DNA of 64,000 nt from Actibacterium sp. MT2.3-13A. Its GTDB lineage: Bacteria; Pseudomonadota; Alphaproteobacteria; Rhodobacterales; Rhodobacteraceae. The translations under genes were made by a program, and so were the position numbers. The notes beneath the pieces were generated by a model, which had not been told where the DNA came from, ran no database searches, and was given only the letters and a program-made list of their open reading frames with translations. The DNA lies in NCBI RefSeq assembly GCF_018139985.1, contig NZ_JAGSOU010000009.1, positions 89,005 to 153,004 of the forward strand, given 5' to 3'. How positions within the stretch are numbered: position 1 is the stretch's first letter; each line of letters opens with the position of its first letter. Shown here piece after piece: positions 1 to 6,999 of the stretch.

Positions 1-1375
1 CGGTGACCTCGTCGAGCCGCATCGCGAAGATGCCGCCATCCTCCAGCTCGATCACCTCGGGGAAGTCGCCCTCCTGCAGCGCGGCGGCGGCCTCGCGGAA
101 GGCGTCATAGGCGGCGATTCCGTCCTGCAGGCCCGGGTAATAGGTGATCTCGCCCAGTTCCATGCCGGTTTCCTTGGCCAGATCCTCGACCGTGGCGCCG
201 GCGGCGAGGCGGTCGTCGATATCGGTCACGTCGTCGGCGATGATGCGGCGGGCGCGGTCCTGCGCCAGTTCGGCGCGCAATTCATCGCGGGCGGCCTCGA
301 ACGGGGTCTCCTGCGCGGCCAGGACCGCGTTCATGCGGAACAGCGCCGGGCCGAGGTCGGACATGTGCGGGCCGGTGACGCCGGGCTCTTGCAGCGCGAA
401 GACCGGGGCGCCGGCCGCGCCCAGATCGGCGGCGCTGACATCGCCCATGTCGATATCGTCGAGGCTGAGCCCGCGTTCCTCCACCAGCGCGTCGAAAGTG
501 ACCTCGCCGGCCTCGAGGCGCGCCGCGGCGGCCTCGGCCTCCTCCATCGTGCCGAAGACCAGGCGCTCGACCAGCCGGCGCTCGGGGATCACATAGTCCG
601 AGAGGCGCTCCTCGTAGAGGTCGCGCAGCATCTGCTCGTTCACCTCGACCGTGTCGATCAGCATGTCGGGCGTCAGCCAGGCATAGGTGATGCGCTTGGA
701 CTCGGGCGCGGTGAAGGCGGGTTCGTTGGCCTCGTAATAGGCGCGCGCCTGCTCGGTGCTGGGGGCGGGAACGGGGGCGTCCAGCGCCGCCGCGTCGAGC
801 CGGGCGAAGGTGAAGCTGCGCCGCGCGGCGATGAAATCGTAGAGCGTGTCGGCATAGGCCTGCGGCGCGCGCAGCCCCGCCACGACCGAGCCCTGCAGCA
901 GCGAACGCGCGGTCTCCTCGCGGATCTGGGCCTCGAACTCGGCCTCGGTCAGGCGGTTCTGCTCCAGCGCGAAGCGGTAGGCCTCGCGGTCGAACTTGCC
1001 ATCGACGCCCTGGAAGGCGGGAATGGCGAGCAGCTGGTCGCGCACCGCCGCGTCGCCGACCGACAGGCCCATGCGGCCGGCCTCGTTGTCCATCGCGGCG
1101 GCGGCGACGACGCTGGCGCGGACCTGGGCGACAACGCCGGTCGCCTGCGCCTCGGCCAGGGTGATGGAGCGGCCCTGCGCGGCGGACTGCTCGCGCAGCG
1201 CGCGCTGCAACTCGCGGGCATAGTCATCGACGGTGATCTCCTCGTCGCCGACCTTGCCGACCGCATTGACCGAGCCGCCGAAATTGCCCACGCCGAAGCC
1301 GGCAAGTCCCACGATCAGCAGCAAAAGCAGGATCCAGACCACGATGTTGCCGGTTTTCTTGACAGTGCTCGTCAT
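1..1375 (-). CDS. ppiD: PpiD-type periplasmic folding factor (peptidylprolyl isomerase), 3' end cut by window edge
   Basis: Inner-membrane-anchored, periplasm-facing chaperone/prolyl isomerase for newly exported proteins. About 458 residues are visible. One N-terminal membrane segment (about residues 10-31) follows a short basic head. A SurA_N-like helical domain follows (about 36-160), then a degenerate parvulin domain (about 240-350). The ATG at 1373-1375 places the lysine pair directly before the anchor. The C-terminus runs off the left edge. No neighbour is co-directional within 60 bases upstream. Family membership is seen from architecture; catalytic activity is not assured because many PpiD parvulin domains are inactive. 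Confidence 0.88.
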   Translation of the reverse strand, partial: MTSTVKKTGNIVVWILLLLLIVGLAGFGVGNFGGSVNAVGKVGDEEITVDDYARELQRALREQSAAQGRSITLAEAQATGVVAQVRASVVAAAAMDNEAGRMGLSVGDAAVRDQLLAIPAFQGVDGKFDREAYRFALEQNRLTEAEFEAQIREETARSLLQGSVVAGLRAPQAYADTLYDFIAARRSFTFARLDAAALDAPVPAPSTEQARAYYEANEPAFTAPESKRITYAWLTPDMLIDTVEVNEQMLRDLYEERLSDYVIPERRLVERLVFGTMEEAEAAAARLEAGEVTFDALVEERGLSLDDIDMGDVSAADLGAAGAPVFALQEPGVTGPHMSDLGPALFRMNAVLAAQETPFEAARDELRAELAQDRARRIIADDVTDIDDRLAAGATVEDLAKETGMELGEITYYPGLQDGIAAYDAFREAAAALQEGDFPEVIELEDGGIFAMRLDEVT

Positions 1376-1441
1376 GGCCTCGTCCTTTTGCCGCAAATTC
1401 CGCCGGTGATGTGTAGAAGGTTGCGCGCAAGGCCGCAAGCG

Positions 1442-2620
1442 TCATGCGGCAAACCCGGCCAGCCGGTCGAAGAGCCGCGAAATTCCGGCCCGGTCGATAT
1501 TGGCGAAGGCCACGCGCAGGGCGGCCGCCCCGCCGCCTTCGGGCATGAACATGGTGCCGGGCAGGGCGAGCACCGCGCGCTCCGCCAGCAGCCGCTGCGC
1601 GAGCCGGTCCGAGGGGATGTCGAACGGGTGCTCGAGCCAGGCGAAATAGGCCCCCACGCCGCGCAGGCGCCAGCCGTCGAGGTGCTGCGCGCCCTGCGTG
1701 ATCGCGGCGCGGCGATCGAGGATCTCGGCGCGCTCGCCGGCCAGCCACTGACCGAGGTTCTCCATTCCCCACAGGGCGGCGCGCTGCCCGATCTGGTTGG
1801 GGCAGATGGTGGTGCTGTCGATGAACTTCTCGACCTCCGCCAGCCGCCCCGCCGAGGTCACCAGCGCGCCCACCCGGTGTCCGGTCAGCCGGTAGGACTT
1901 GGAAAAGGAATAAAGGTGGATCAGCGTCTCGGCCCAGTCGGGATCGCCGAACAGGTCATGCGGCGCGCCGGTTTGCGCGTGGAAGTCGCGGTAGGTCTCG
2001 TCCACGATCAGGGCGATGCCACGGGCCTGCGCCAGGTCGTGGAAGGCGCGGATCACCGGCGCGGGATATTCCACCCCGCCGGGGTTGTTGGGCGTGACCA
2101 GCACCAGCGCGCGGGTGCGGTCGGTGATCAGGGCAGCGGCGCGGTCGGGATCGGGGATCAGATCCTCGCCCGTGGACAGCGGCACGGCCCGCACGCCCAT
2201 CATGTCGCACCACATCTTGTGGTTGAAATACCAGGGCGTCGGCAGGATGACCTCGTCCCCCGGGCCGGCGAGCGTGATCATCGCCGCGCAGAACGCCTGG
2301 TTGCAGCCTGCGGTGATCGCCACCTGATCCGCGCCGATCGCGCCGCCATAGGCGGCCGACCAGTCTGCGGCCAGCCGCGCGCGCAGCGCCGGCAGGCCGA
2401 GGTCGGGGCCGTAGAGATGCGCCGCGGGCTCGTTCACCACGATCTCGGCCAGCGCCTCGCGCAGGGAACGCGGCGGCGGCACCGCCGGGGCGGCCTGGCT
2501 GACATTGATCAGCGGCATCCCCTCGGGCAGGGGCGTCTCGCGCAGCCAGCGCGCCGCCTCCATTACCGGCGGGCGGGCAGTGGCGGCGATCAGCGGGTTG
2601 AGGGGAAGGGGATGGCTCAT
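1442..2620 (-). CDS. Class I/II pyridoxal-phosphate aminotransferase
   Basis: Fold-type I PLP enzyme of 392 residues, the usual family length. The PLP lysine lies in YSFSKSYRLTGHRVGA (about residues 235-250). Other signatures are the NPTPWYFNH-like substrate-cleft segment (LPTPWYFNHKMW), the TPNNPGG motif and VDETY, whose Asp contacts the pyridine nitrogen. It resembles cytosolic aspartate/aromatic/branched-chain-type aminotransferases. The sequence alone does not give the amino donor, and no biosynthetic neighbour narrows it. It lies 66 bases from ppiD and may be its own transcription unit. Confidence 0.9.
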   Translation of the reverse strand: MSHPLPLNPLIAATARPPVMEAARWLRETPLPEGMPLINVSQAAPAVPPPRSLREALAEIVVNEPAAHLYGPDLGLPALRARLAADWSAAYGGAIGADQVAITAGCNQAFCAAMITLAGPGDEVILPTPWYFNHKMWCDMMGVRAVPLSTGEDLIPDPDRAAALITDRTRALVLVTPNNPGGVEYPAPVIRAFHDLAQARGIALIVDETYRDFHAQTGAPHDLFGDPDWAETLIHLYSFSKSYRLTGHRVGALVTSAGRLAEVEKFIDSTTICPNQIGQRAALWGMENLGQWLAGERAEILDRRAAITQGAQHLDGWRLRGVGAYFAWLEHPFDIPSDRLAQRLLAERAVLALPGTMFMPEGGGAAALRVAFANIDRAGISRLFDRLAGFAA

Positions 2621-2660
2621 GGCGGTTGCCTTTGCGAAGGACGGCAGCAGACCGGGGCAG

Positions 2661-3152
2661 TTAGCCGTGGTTTTTCGCGCGCAGCAACCGATACTCTCGC
2701 AGGGTCAACCAGATGATCACGAGATCGAGCACCGTCAGCACGATCATCATCGGCGCATGGGTGAGCGCGTAGCGGTGCATCTGATAGGCGATGAAGCCGA
2801 TGAACACGGCCACGGAGGCGGGGTAGGCCCACCGCACCCGCCGCCATAGCAGCGCCACCAGCGCCAGCTTGAGCACCCCGTGGCTGGCCATGTACGCGGC
2901 ATAGAAATGCGTGGTTTCGACGGAGAGCCCCTGCGCCAGCGAGAGCAAGGTGTTGGCCAGCCAGTCCTTCGGATCCTCGGCCAGTTCGGCCCGCGTAAGC
3001 CACCCCGCGAAATGCCCGATCGCGCCGCCCGGCACAAGGTAGAGACCGAAACCGGCCAGCAGTTCCGCGGCCGCCTCCAGCGCTTTCAGAACGAGCGTGG
3101 CTTCGAACGCTGCGTGCAGCAGGTGGCCTGCGCGGGAGGGCGGGCGCGCCAT
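2661..3152 (-). CDS. DUF2127-like integral membrane protein
   Basis: 163 residues with about four hydrophobic segments (roughly 40-60, 85-105, 108-128, 133-152). The N-terminal HLLHAAFEATLVLKALEA pattern and overall length suit the DUF2127 group of predicted inner-membrane proteins. No function is known. It sits nine bases after gpt in the same direction, so the two are probably co-transcribed. The final residues (LLRAKNHG) are basic and probably cytoplasmic. Assignment to DUF2127 is by recognition of the pattern and would need a profile search. Confidence 0.7.
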   Translation of the reverse strand: MARPPSRAGHLLHAAFEATLVLKALEAAAELLAGFGLYLVPGGAIGHFAGWLTRAELAEDPKDWLANTLLSLAQGLSVETTHFYAAYMASHGVLKLALVALLWRRVRWAYPASVAVFIGFIAYQMHRYALTHAPMMIVLTVLDLVIIWLTLREYRLLRAKNHG

Positions 3153-3161
3153 CGGGGCGGC

Positions 3162-3665
3162 TCAGTCGGTGCCGCGGTAGGGCTCGACATATTGCAGCGC
3201 CATGTCCCAGGGGAAGAAGATCCAGGTGTCCTGGCTGACCTCGGTGATGAAGGTGTCCACCGTGGGCCGGCCCTTGGGTTTGGCGTAGACGGTGGCGAAA
3301 TGCGCCTTGGGATACATCTTGCGCACCAGCTCCAGCGTCTTGCCGCTGTCCACCAGGTCGTCGATCACCAGGATGCCCGCGCCATCGCCGACCAGCGCGG
3401 CGTCGGGCGCCTTCAGCACCTTGGCCTCCGTCTGCTCCTGATGGTTGTAGGACTTGACCGAGATCGTGTCGATCACCCGGATGTCGAGCTCGCGCGCGAC
3501 GATCATCGCCGGCGCCATGCCGCCCCGGGTGATCGCCACGATGGCGCGCCAGTTGCCGTCGTCGGGGCCCTGTCCGTCCAGCCGCCAGGCCAGCGCCCGG
3601 CTGTCGCGGTGGATCTGGTCCCAGCTGATGTGGAAGCCCTTTTCATGCGGCAAACGGTCGGCCAT
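3162..3665 (-). CDS. gpt: Xanthine(-guanine) phosphoribosyltransferase
   Basis: Purine salvage enzyme transferring phosphoribose from PRPP to xanthine or guanine, on the cytoplasmic face of the membrane. It has 167 residues, close to the family's 150-170. The PRPP loop is [13 protein letters not shown] (about residues 98-110). RGGM at about 48-51 and the C-terminal FPW motif (about 151-153) match type I PRTases of the Gpt group. It begins 12 bases after the fabI stop, so fabI-gpt-DUF2127 form a likely minus-strand operon. Confidence 0.92.
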   Translation of the reverse strand: MADRLPHEKGFHISWDQIHRDSRALAWRLDGQGPDDGNWRAIVAITRGGMAPAMIVARELDIRVIDTISVKSYNHQEQTEAKVLKAPDAALVGDGAGILVIDDLVDSGKTLELVRKMYPKAHFATVYAKPKGRPTVDTFITEVSQDTWIFFPWDMALQYVEPYRGTD

Positions 3666-3677
3666 TTCGGCGGCTCC

Positions 3678-4496
3678 CTACTTGCGGCCGGTGACGGCGT
3701 CGATGTCGGGCGCGTCCACGGCCTTCATGCCCACGACGTGATAGCCCGCATCCACATGCAGATTCTCGCCCGTGGTGCCCGAGCCGAGATCGGACAGCAG
3801 ATAGACCGCCGATTTGCCCACGTCCTCGATCGTCACGTTGCGCCGCAGCGGCGAATTCAGCTCGTTCCATTTCAGGATATAGCGGAAATCGCCGATGCCG
3901 CTGGCCGCCAGCGTCTTGATCGGGCCGGCCGAGATCGCGTTGACGCGGATGTTCTGCTTGCCCAGATCCTCGGCCAGGTATTTGACCGACGCCTCCAGCG
4001 CGGCCTTGGCCACGCCCATGACGTTGTAATGCGGCATCACCTGTTCGGCGCCGTAATAGGTCAGCGTCAGGCAGGAGCCGCCGTCGGTCATCAGCTTCTC
4101 GGCGCGGCGCACCACGGCGGTGAAGGAATAGACCGAGACATCCATGGTCAGGCGGAAATTCTCGGGGCTGGTGTCGACGTAGCGGCCGCGCAGCTCGTTC
4201 TTGTCGGAGAATCCGATGGCATGGACGATGAAGTCCAGCCTGCCCCAGCGCTTGTCCAGTTCCGCAAAGAGCGCGTCCACCGAGGCCTCGTCGGTGACAT
4301 CGCAGGGCAACACGAAATCCGAGCCCAGCTGTTCGGCCAGGGGCGCCACGCGCTTGAGCAGCGCCTCGCCCTGATAGGAAAACGCGAGTTCCGCGCCGTG
4401 TTCGGCGCAGGCCCTGGCGATTCCCCATGCAATGGATTTGTCATTCGCCAGGCCCATGATCAGGCCGCGTTTCCCGTCCATCAGTTTTGTTGACAT
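3678..4496 (-). CDS. fabI: Enoyl-[acyl-carrier-protein] reductase (NADH), FabI
   Basis: Last reduction of each fatty-acid elongation cycle; cytosolic short-chain dehydrogenase of 272 residues. GLANDKSIAWG (about 15-25) is the FabI-specific nucleotide-binding loop. The catalytic tyrosine and lysine are in YNVMGVAK (Tyr167, Lys174), with an upstream Tyr157/158 as in FabI. The ATG at 4494-4496 is chosen because MSTKLMDGKRGL is the standard beginning; an in-frame upstream ATG at 4562 would add 22 atypical residues. It is divergent from pdxH across about 140 bases. It is the target family of triclosan and isoniazid-like inhibitors. Confidence 0.93.
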   Translation of the reverse strand: MSTKLMDGKRGLIMGLANDKSIAWGIARACAEHGAELAFSYQGEALLKRVAPLAEQLGSDFVLPCDVTDEASVDALFAELDKRWGRLDFIVHAIGFSDKNELRGRYVDTSPENFRLTMDVSVYSFTAVVRRAEKLMTDGGSCLTLTYYGAEQVMPHYNVMGVAKAALEASVKYLAEDLGKQNIRVNAISAGPIKTLAASGIGDFRYILKWNELNSPLRRNVTIEDVGKSAVYLLSDLGSGTTGENLHVDAGYHVVGMKAVDAPDIDAVTGRK

Positions 4497-4638
4497 TCGG
4501 CGCCCCTCGACCACCATTCGTTGAATTGAAAGACCTTTAGGCCAATTGGGTAACGTCATCAAGACCGCCGCTTGGCGCCTTGCTTGACCCCGTGGGGCGG
4601 AACGCCTAGGCGCGCCTGGTCAGACCGGAGGTGACAAG

Positions 4639-5244
4639 ATGAGCGACCGTGGTGGAATTTTTGCAGGCGACGATCCCTTCGCGATCGCGCAGCGCTGGCT
4701 GGACGAGGCCGAAAAGACCGAGATCAACGACCCCAACGCGATCGCGCTGTCCACGGTCGACCCCACGGGGCTGCCCAACGTGCGGATGGTCCTGCTGAAG
4801 GAGATCGAGCCGGCCGCCTTCGTCTTCTACACCAATTACCAAAGCGCGAAGGGGGGCGAGCTGGAGGCCAGCGGCAAGGCCGCCTTCGTGCTGCACTGGA
4901 AGTCGCTGCGCCGCCAGATCCGGGTGCGCGGTCTGGTCGCGCGCGAGGAGGGGCCGCAGGCCGATGCCTATTTCGCCTCGCGCTCGCTGCAAAGCCGCCT
5001 CGGCGCCTGGGCCTCGCAGCAGAGCCGGCCGTTGGGATCGCGCGCGGCGCTGATGGCCAAGGTCGCGAAAATCACCGCCGAGCACGGCGTCGCCCCCAGG
5101 CGCCCGCCGTTCTGGGGCGGTTACCGGATCACGCCGTTGGAAATCGAATTCTGGGCGGATGGGGCGTTCCGGTTGCATGACCGCTTTCGCTGGCGCCGCG
5201 CAAGCCCCGAAGAAAGCTGGGAAATTTCGCGGCTGAACCCCTGA
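4639..5244 (+). CDS. pdxH: Pyridoxine/pyridoxamine 5'-phosphate oxidase
   Basis: FMN enzyme that makes pyridoxal 5'-phosphate in the PLP biosynthesis and salvage pathway; cytosolic homodimer. It has 201 residues, the family norm. FMN-contact segments RMVLLKE and [10 protein letters not shown] (about 50-75), QSRPLGSR (about 130) and the C-terminal RLHDRFRW motif (substrate phosphate contact) are all present. The start at 4639 has GGAGGTGA eight bases upstream. pdxA, which feeds the same vitamin B6 pathway, lies about 40 kb away in this window. Confidence 0.95.
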   Translation: MSDRGGIFAGDDPFAIAQRWLDEAEKTEINDPNAIALSTVDPTGLPNVRMVLLKEIEPAAFVFYTNYQSAKGGELEASGKAAFVLHWKSLRRQIRVRGLVAREEGPQADAYFASRSLQSRLGAWASQQSRPLGSRAALMAKVAKITAEHGVAPRRPPFWGGYRITPLEIEFWADGAFRLHDRFRWRRASPEESWEISRLNP

Positions 5245-5246
5245 TG

Positions 5247-5285
5247 TTCACGCATCGTGAATTGCAAATATTTGTATTCACAAAT
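5247..5285. promoter_or_regulatory. Nested inverted repeats between pdxH and the cold-shock gene
   Basis: Three overlapping dyads: TTCACG-CAT-CGTGAA at 5247-5261, CAAATATTTG at 5265-5274, and ATTTGT-ATTC-ACAAAT at 5270-5285. All are perfect in their arms. The block is AT-rich against a GC-rich background and lies just upstream of the candidate cold-shock promoter. It could be an operator, a pdxH 3' hairpin (no T-run follows), or both. The TTCAC/GTGAA half-sites recur in the operator pair at 24372-24447. Confidence 0.4.
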
Positions 5286-5294
5286 GAAATTCCC

Positions 5295-5321
5295 TTGAAA
5301 CCTACGCCGTCTGTGTAAAAA
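5295..5321 (+). promoter_or_regulatory. Candidate promoter of the cold-shock gene
   Basis: TTGAAA (5295-5300) within CCCTTGAAAC resembles both a sigma-70 -35 element and the heat-shock sigma RpoH -35. TAAAAA (5316-5321) lies after a 15-base spacer. The spacing is short for sigma-70, so the exact -10 is uncertain. If correct, the cold-shock mRNA has a 5' untranslated region of about 40 bases. Confidence 0.3.
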
Positions 5322-5366
5322 AGGGGAGCGGGCTGGGGGACAACTTTAAGGCGTGCACGCAGGTAA

Positions 5367-5906
5367 ATGAACTACGAGAACAGCAACAAAACGCGCACCG
5401 TCAACGGCCGCGTCAAATGGTTCGACCCAGCCAAGGGATTCGGATTCGTCGTCGCTGAGGACGGCGGCGCAGATATTCTGCTCCATGCCAATGTGCTGCG
5501 GAATTTCGGCCAGAGCTCGGTTGCCGATGCGGCGGGGATCCAGGTCGTTATCCAGGAGACCGAGCGCGGCTTCCAGGCCACCCAGGTCCTCCATATCGCG
5601 CCGCCCGAGCCCGGCGCCGGCCCGGTGCTGGACGATCTGGACGCGGAGGACGGCGAACAGCTGGCCGCGGTGCCGCTGGAGCCGGCGCGGGTGAAATGGT
5701 TCGACAAGGCCAAGGGCTTCGGATTCGCCAACGTCTTCGGCAAGGACGAGGACGTCTTCGTGCATGTCGAGGTGCTGCGCCGCTCGGGCCTGGCCGATCT
5801 GCAGCCGGGCGAGGCGGTGTGCCTGCAGGTGGTTGACGGCAAGCGCGGGCGCATGGCCGCCGCGGTCAGTTCGTGGGAAAGCGCGATGAGATGCGACGAG
5901 GAGTGA
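5367..5906 (+). CDS. Cold-shock protein with two cold-shock domains
   Basis: RNA/ssDNA-binding protein of 179 residues with two CSDs. The first (about 11-72) carries GRVKWFDPAKGFGFV; the second (about 105-172) carries ARVKWFDKAKGFGF and EDVFVHVEVL. Both retain RNP1 (KGFGF); RNP2 is intact in the second (VFVHV) and altered in the first (ILLHA). An acidic linker (about 80-100) joins them. Double-CSD proteins are common in alphaproteobacteria. It overlaps the start of the DUF192 gene, so the two are translationally coupled. Confidence 0.93.
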   Translation: MNYENSNKTRTVNGRVKWFDPAKGFGFVVAEDGGADILLHANVLRNFGQSSVADAAGIQVVIQETERGFQATQVLHIAPPEPGAGPVLDDLDAEDGEQLAAVPLEPARVKWFDKAKGFGFANVFGKDEDVFVHVEVLRRSGLADLQPGEAVCLQVVDGKRGRMAAAVSSWESAMRCDEE

Positions 5907-6358
5907 TCCTGCTGGCCGCGCTGTGTCTCGGCGCGGCCCCGGCGCTGGCCTGCGACCCGGAGGTGGCGCTGCTGCGCGGCCCCTGGGGGCAGGCGCGATT
6001 CAGGGTCGAGGTCGCCGACGACGCGGCAGAGCGCGCGCAGGGGTTGATGCACCGCGACAGCCTCGGCGCGAGCCGCGGCATGCTGTTCCTCTACGAGCGG
6101 CCGCAACGCGCGACCTTCTGGATGCGCAACACGCTGATTCCCCTCGACATGATCTTTCTCGACGCGCAGGGCCGCGTCACCCGCATCCACGAGAACGCCC
6201 GGCCGCTGGACGAGACGGTGATCGACGGCGGCTCCGGTGTGGTGGCGGTGCTGGAAATCAACGGCGGCATGGCGCGCCGCATCGGGGTCAGCGTGGGCAG
6301 CGAGATGCGCCACCCGTTCTTCGGGGCGCAGGCGGCCTGGCCCTGCGCCGCGCCTTAG
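5891..6358 (+). CDS. DUF192 family exported protein
   Basis: 155 residues with a Sec signal peptide (about 1-20, ending ALA-C) and a DUF192 domain (about 30-145). The domain has the typical GLMHRDSL, GMLFLYERP and FWMRNTLIPLDMIF motifs. The function of the family is unknown. The ATG at 5891 puts the signal peptide at the exact N-terminus and has GGGAAA upstream; an in-frame GTG at 5873 would add six residues. The gene begins inside the 3' end of the cold-shock gene (16-base overlap). Confidence 0.85.
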   Translation: MRRGVILLAALCLGAAPALACDPEVALLRGPWGQARFRVEVADDAAERAQGLMHRDSLGASRGMLFLYERPQRATFWMRNTLIPLDMIFLDAQGRVTRIHENARPLDETVIDGGSGVVAVLEINGGMARRIGVSVGSEMRHPFFGAQAAWPCAAP

Positions 6359-6401
6359 CCCTTTTCTTTGCCCGCGGGCGCCGCTATGAGGGCCGCAGGT
6401 C

Positions 6402-6478
6402 CGGGGCGTAGCGCAGTCTGGTAGCGCACCTGTTTTGGGTACAGGGGGTCGCAAGTTCGAATCTTGCCGTCCCGACCA
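6402..6478 (+). tRNA. tRNA-Pro (anticodon TGG)
   Basis: A 77-base cloverleaf. The acceptor arms CGGGGCG and CGTCCCG pair over seven bases with one G-T. The D arm has AGCGCAGTCTGGTAGCGC. The anticodon stem is CCTGT/ACAGG with loop TTTGGGT, so the anticodon is TGG. The T arm contains GTTCGAATC. CCA is encoded at 6476-6478. No integrase or duplicated 3' end of the tRNA was seen in the following 500 bases. Confidence 0.96.
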
Positions 6479-6999
6479 TTCCTCTCAAGGTTGTGTGCAG
6501 CCCAGCGGCCCGAGACGGCCGCGGCGCGACGCGTTGCGTGCCGCCGCGATCGCTGTCCGAACTCCGTCTGAAATCCGTCCGGAGGCCGTCTGAACTGCGG
6601 CGGTTAAGCCTATATATGGTGGTTACAAATCGGGTGTATCCCCAGATTTGTCCCCAACGCCCCGGGCAGGGTTGAATCGACCTCGCCCGGCCGGGGGCCC
6701 GAATCGGAGGCGCCCGTCAACGGAAAAAACCCCTCCCGGATGCAAATTTATCCGTTGACCGGGGGGCGAAAAATACGTCACCTTGTGTTGGCCGGCGGGT
6801 GCAGCACTAGATTTAGTGTCCGCCCGGCAAGGAACAGAATTCCTCACCTCAAGCTTCGGCCTCCATCCGAAGAGCGGCGCAACCCTGCCGGGCTGCGAAC
6901 GGGTTTCTGTCGCTTGCGACCGGCGCGAAGAGGGGACAGGGCGCGCGTTTCGTCCATGTCCGGGGTTGCGAAAAAGAACGTCACAGGACGGGGCAGAAC
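6479..6999. other. Non-coding stretch between tRNA-Pro and nrdJ
   Basis: 521 bases without a convincing gene. It holds a hairpin with 7-base perfect arms (ACAAATC 6625-6631, GATTTGT 6645-6651) plus an inner GGG/CCC, the NrdR box at 6805-6818, and two copies of CCGTCTGAA within 6564-6596. Short open frames here have no ribosome-binding site and atypical composition. I looked for a cobalamin riboswitch B12 box because nrdJ needs B12 and did not find one. The nrdJ mRNA leader is probably about 180 bases if the promoter overlaps the NrdR box. Confidence 0.6.
6805..6818 (+). promoter_or_regulatory. NrdR box overlapping a candidate nrdJ -10 element
   Basis: CACTA-GATT-TAGTG is a perfect 5-base dyad. 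With flanks it matches the NrdR consensus ACACTATATATAGTGT at 13 of 16 positions. TAGATT (6808-6813) inside it could be the -10, with TTGTGT (6784-6789) at an 18-base spacing. NrdR is the ATP/dATP-sensing repressor of ribonucleotide reductase genes. A second box, usually about 31 bases away, is not clear. Confidence 0.7.

Noticed and set aside
6559..6573. LexA-like direct repeat GAAC-N7-GAAA
   Set aside because: One mismatch to GAAC-N7-GAAC and more than 400 bases from the next start codon; a chance match is likely.
6479..6999. Cobalamin riboswitch upstream of nrdJ
   Set aside because: Expected for a B12-dependent enzyme, but no B12-box-like core or companion GCCACTG element was found by eye.
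6402..6999. Integration site or island at tRNA-Pro
   Set aside because: No integrase, no repeated tRNA 3' end, and housekeeping genes on both sides.
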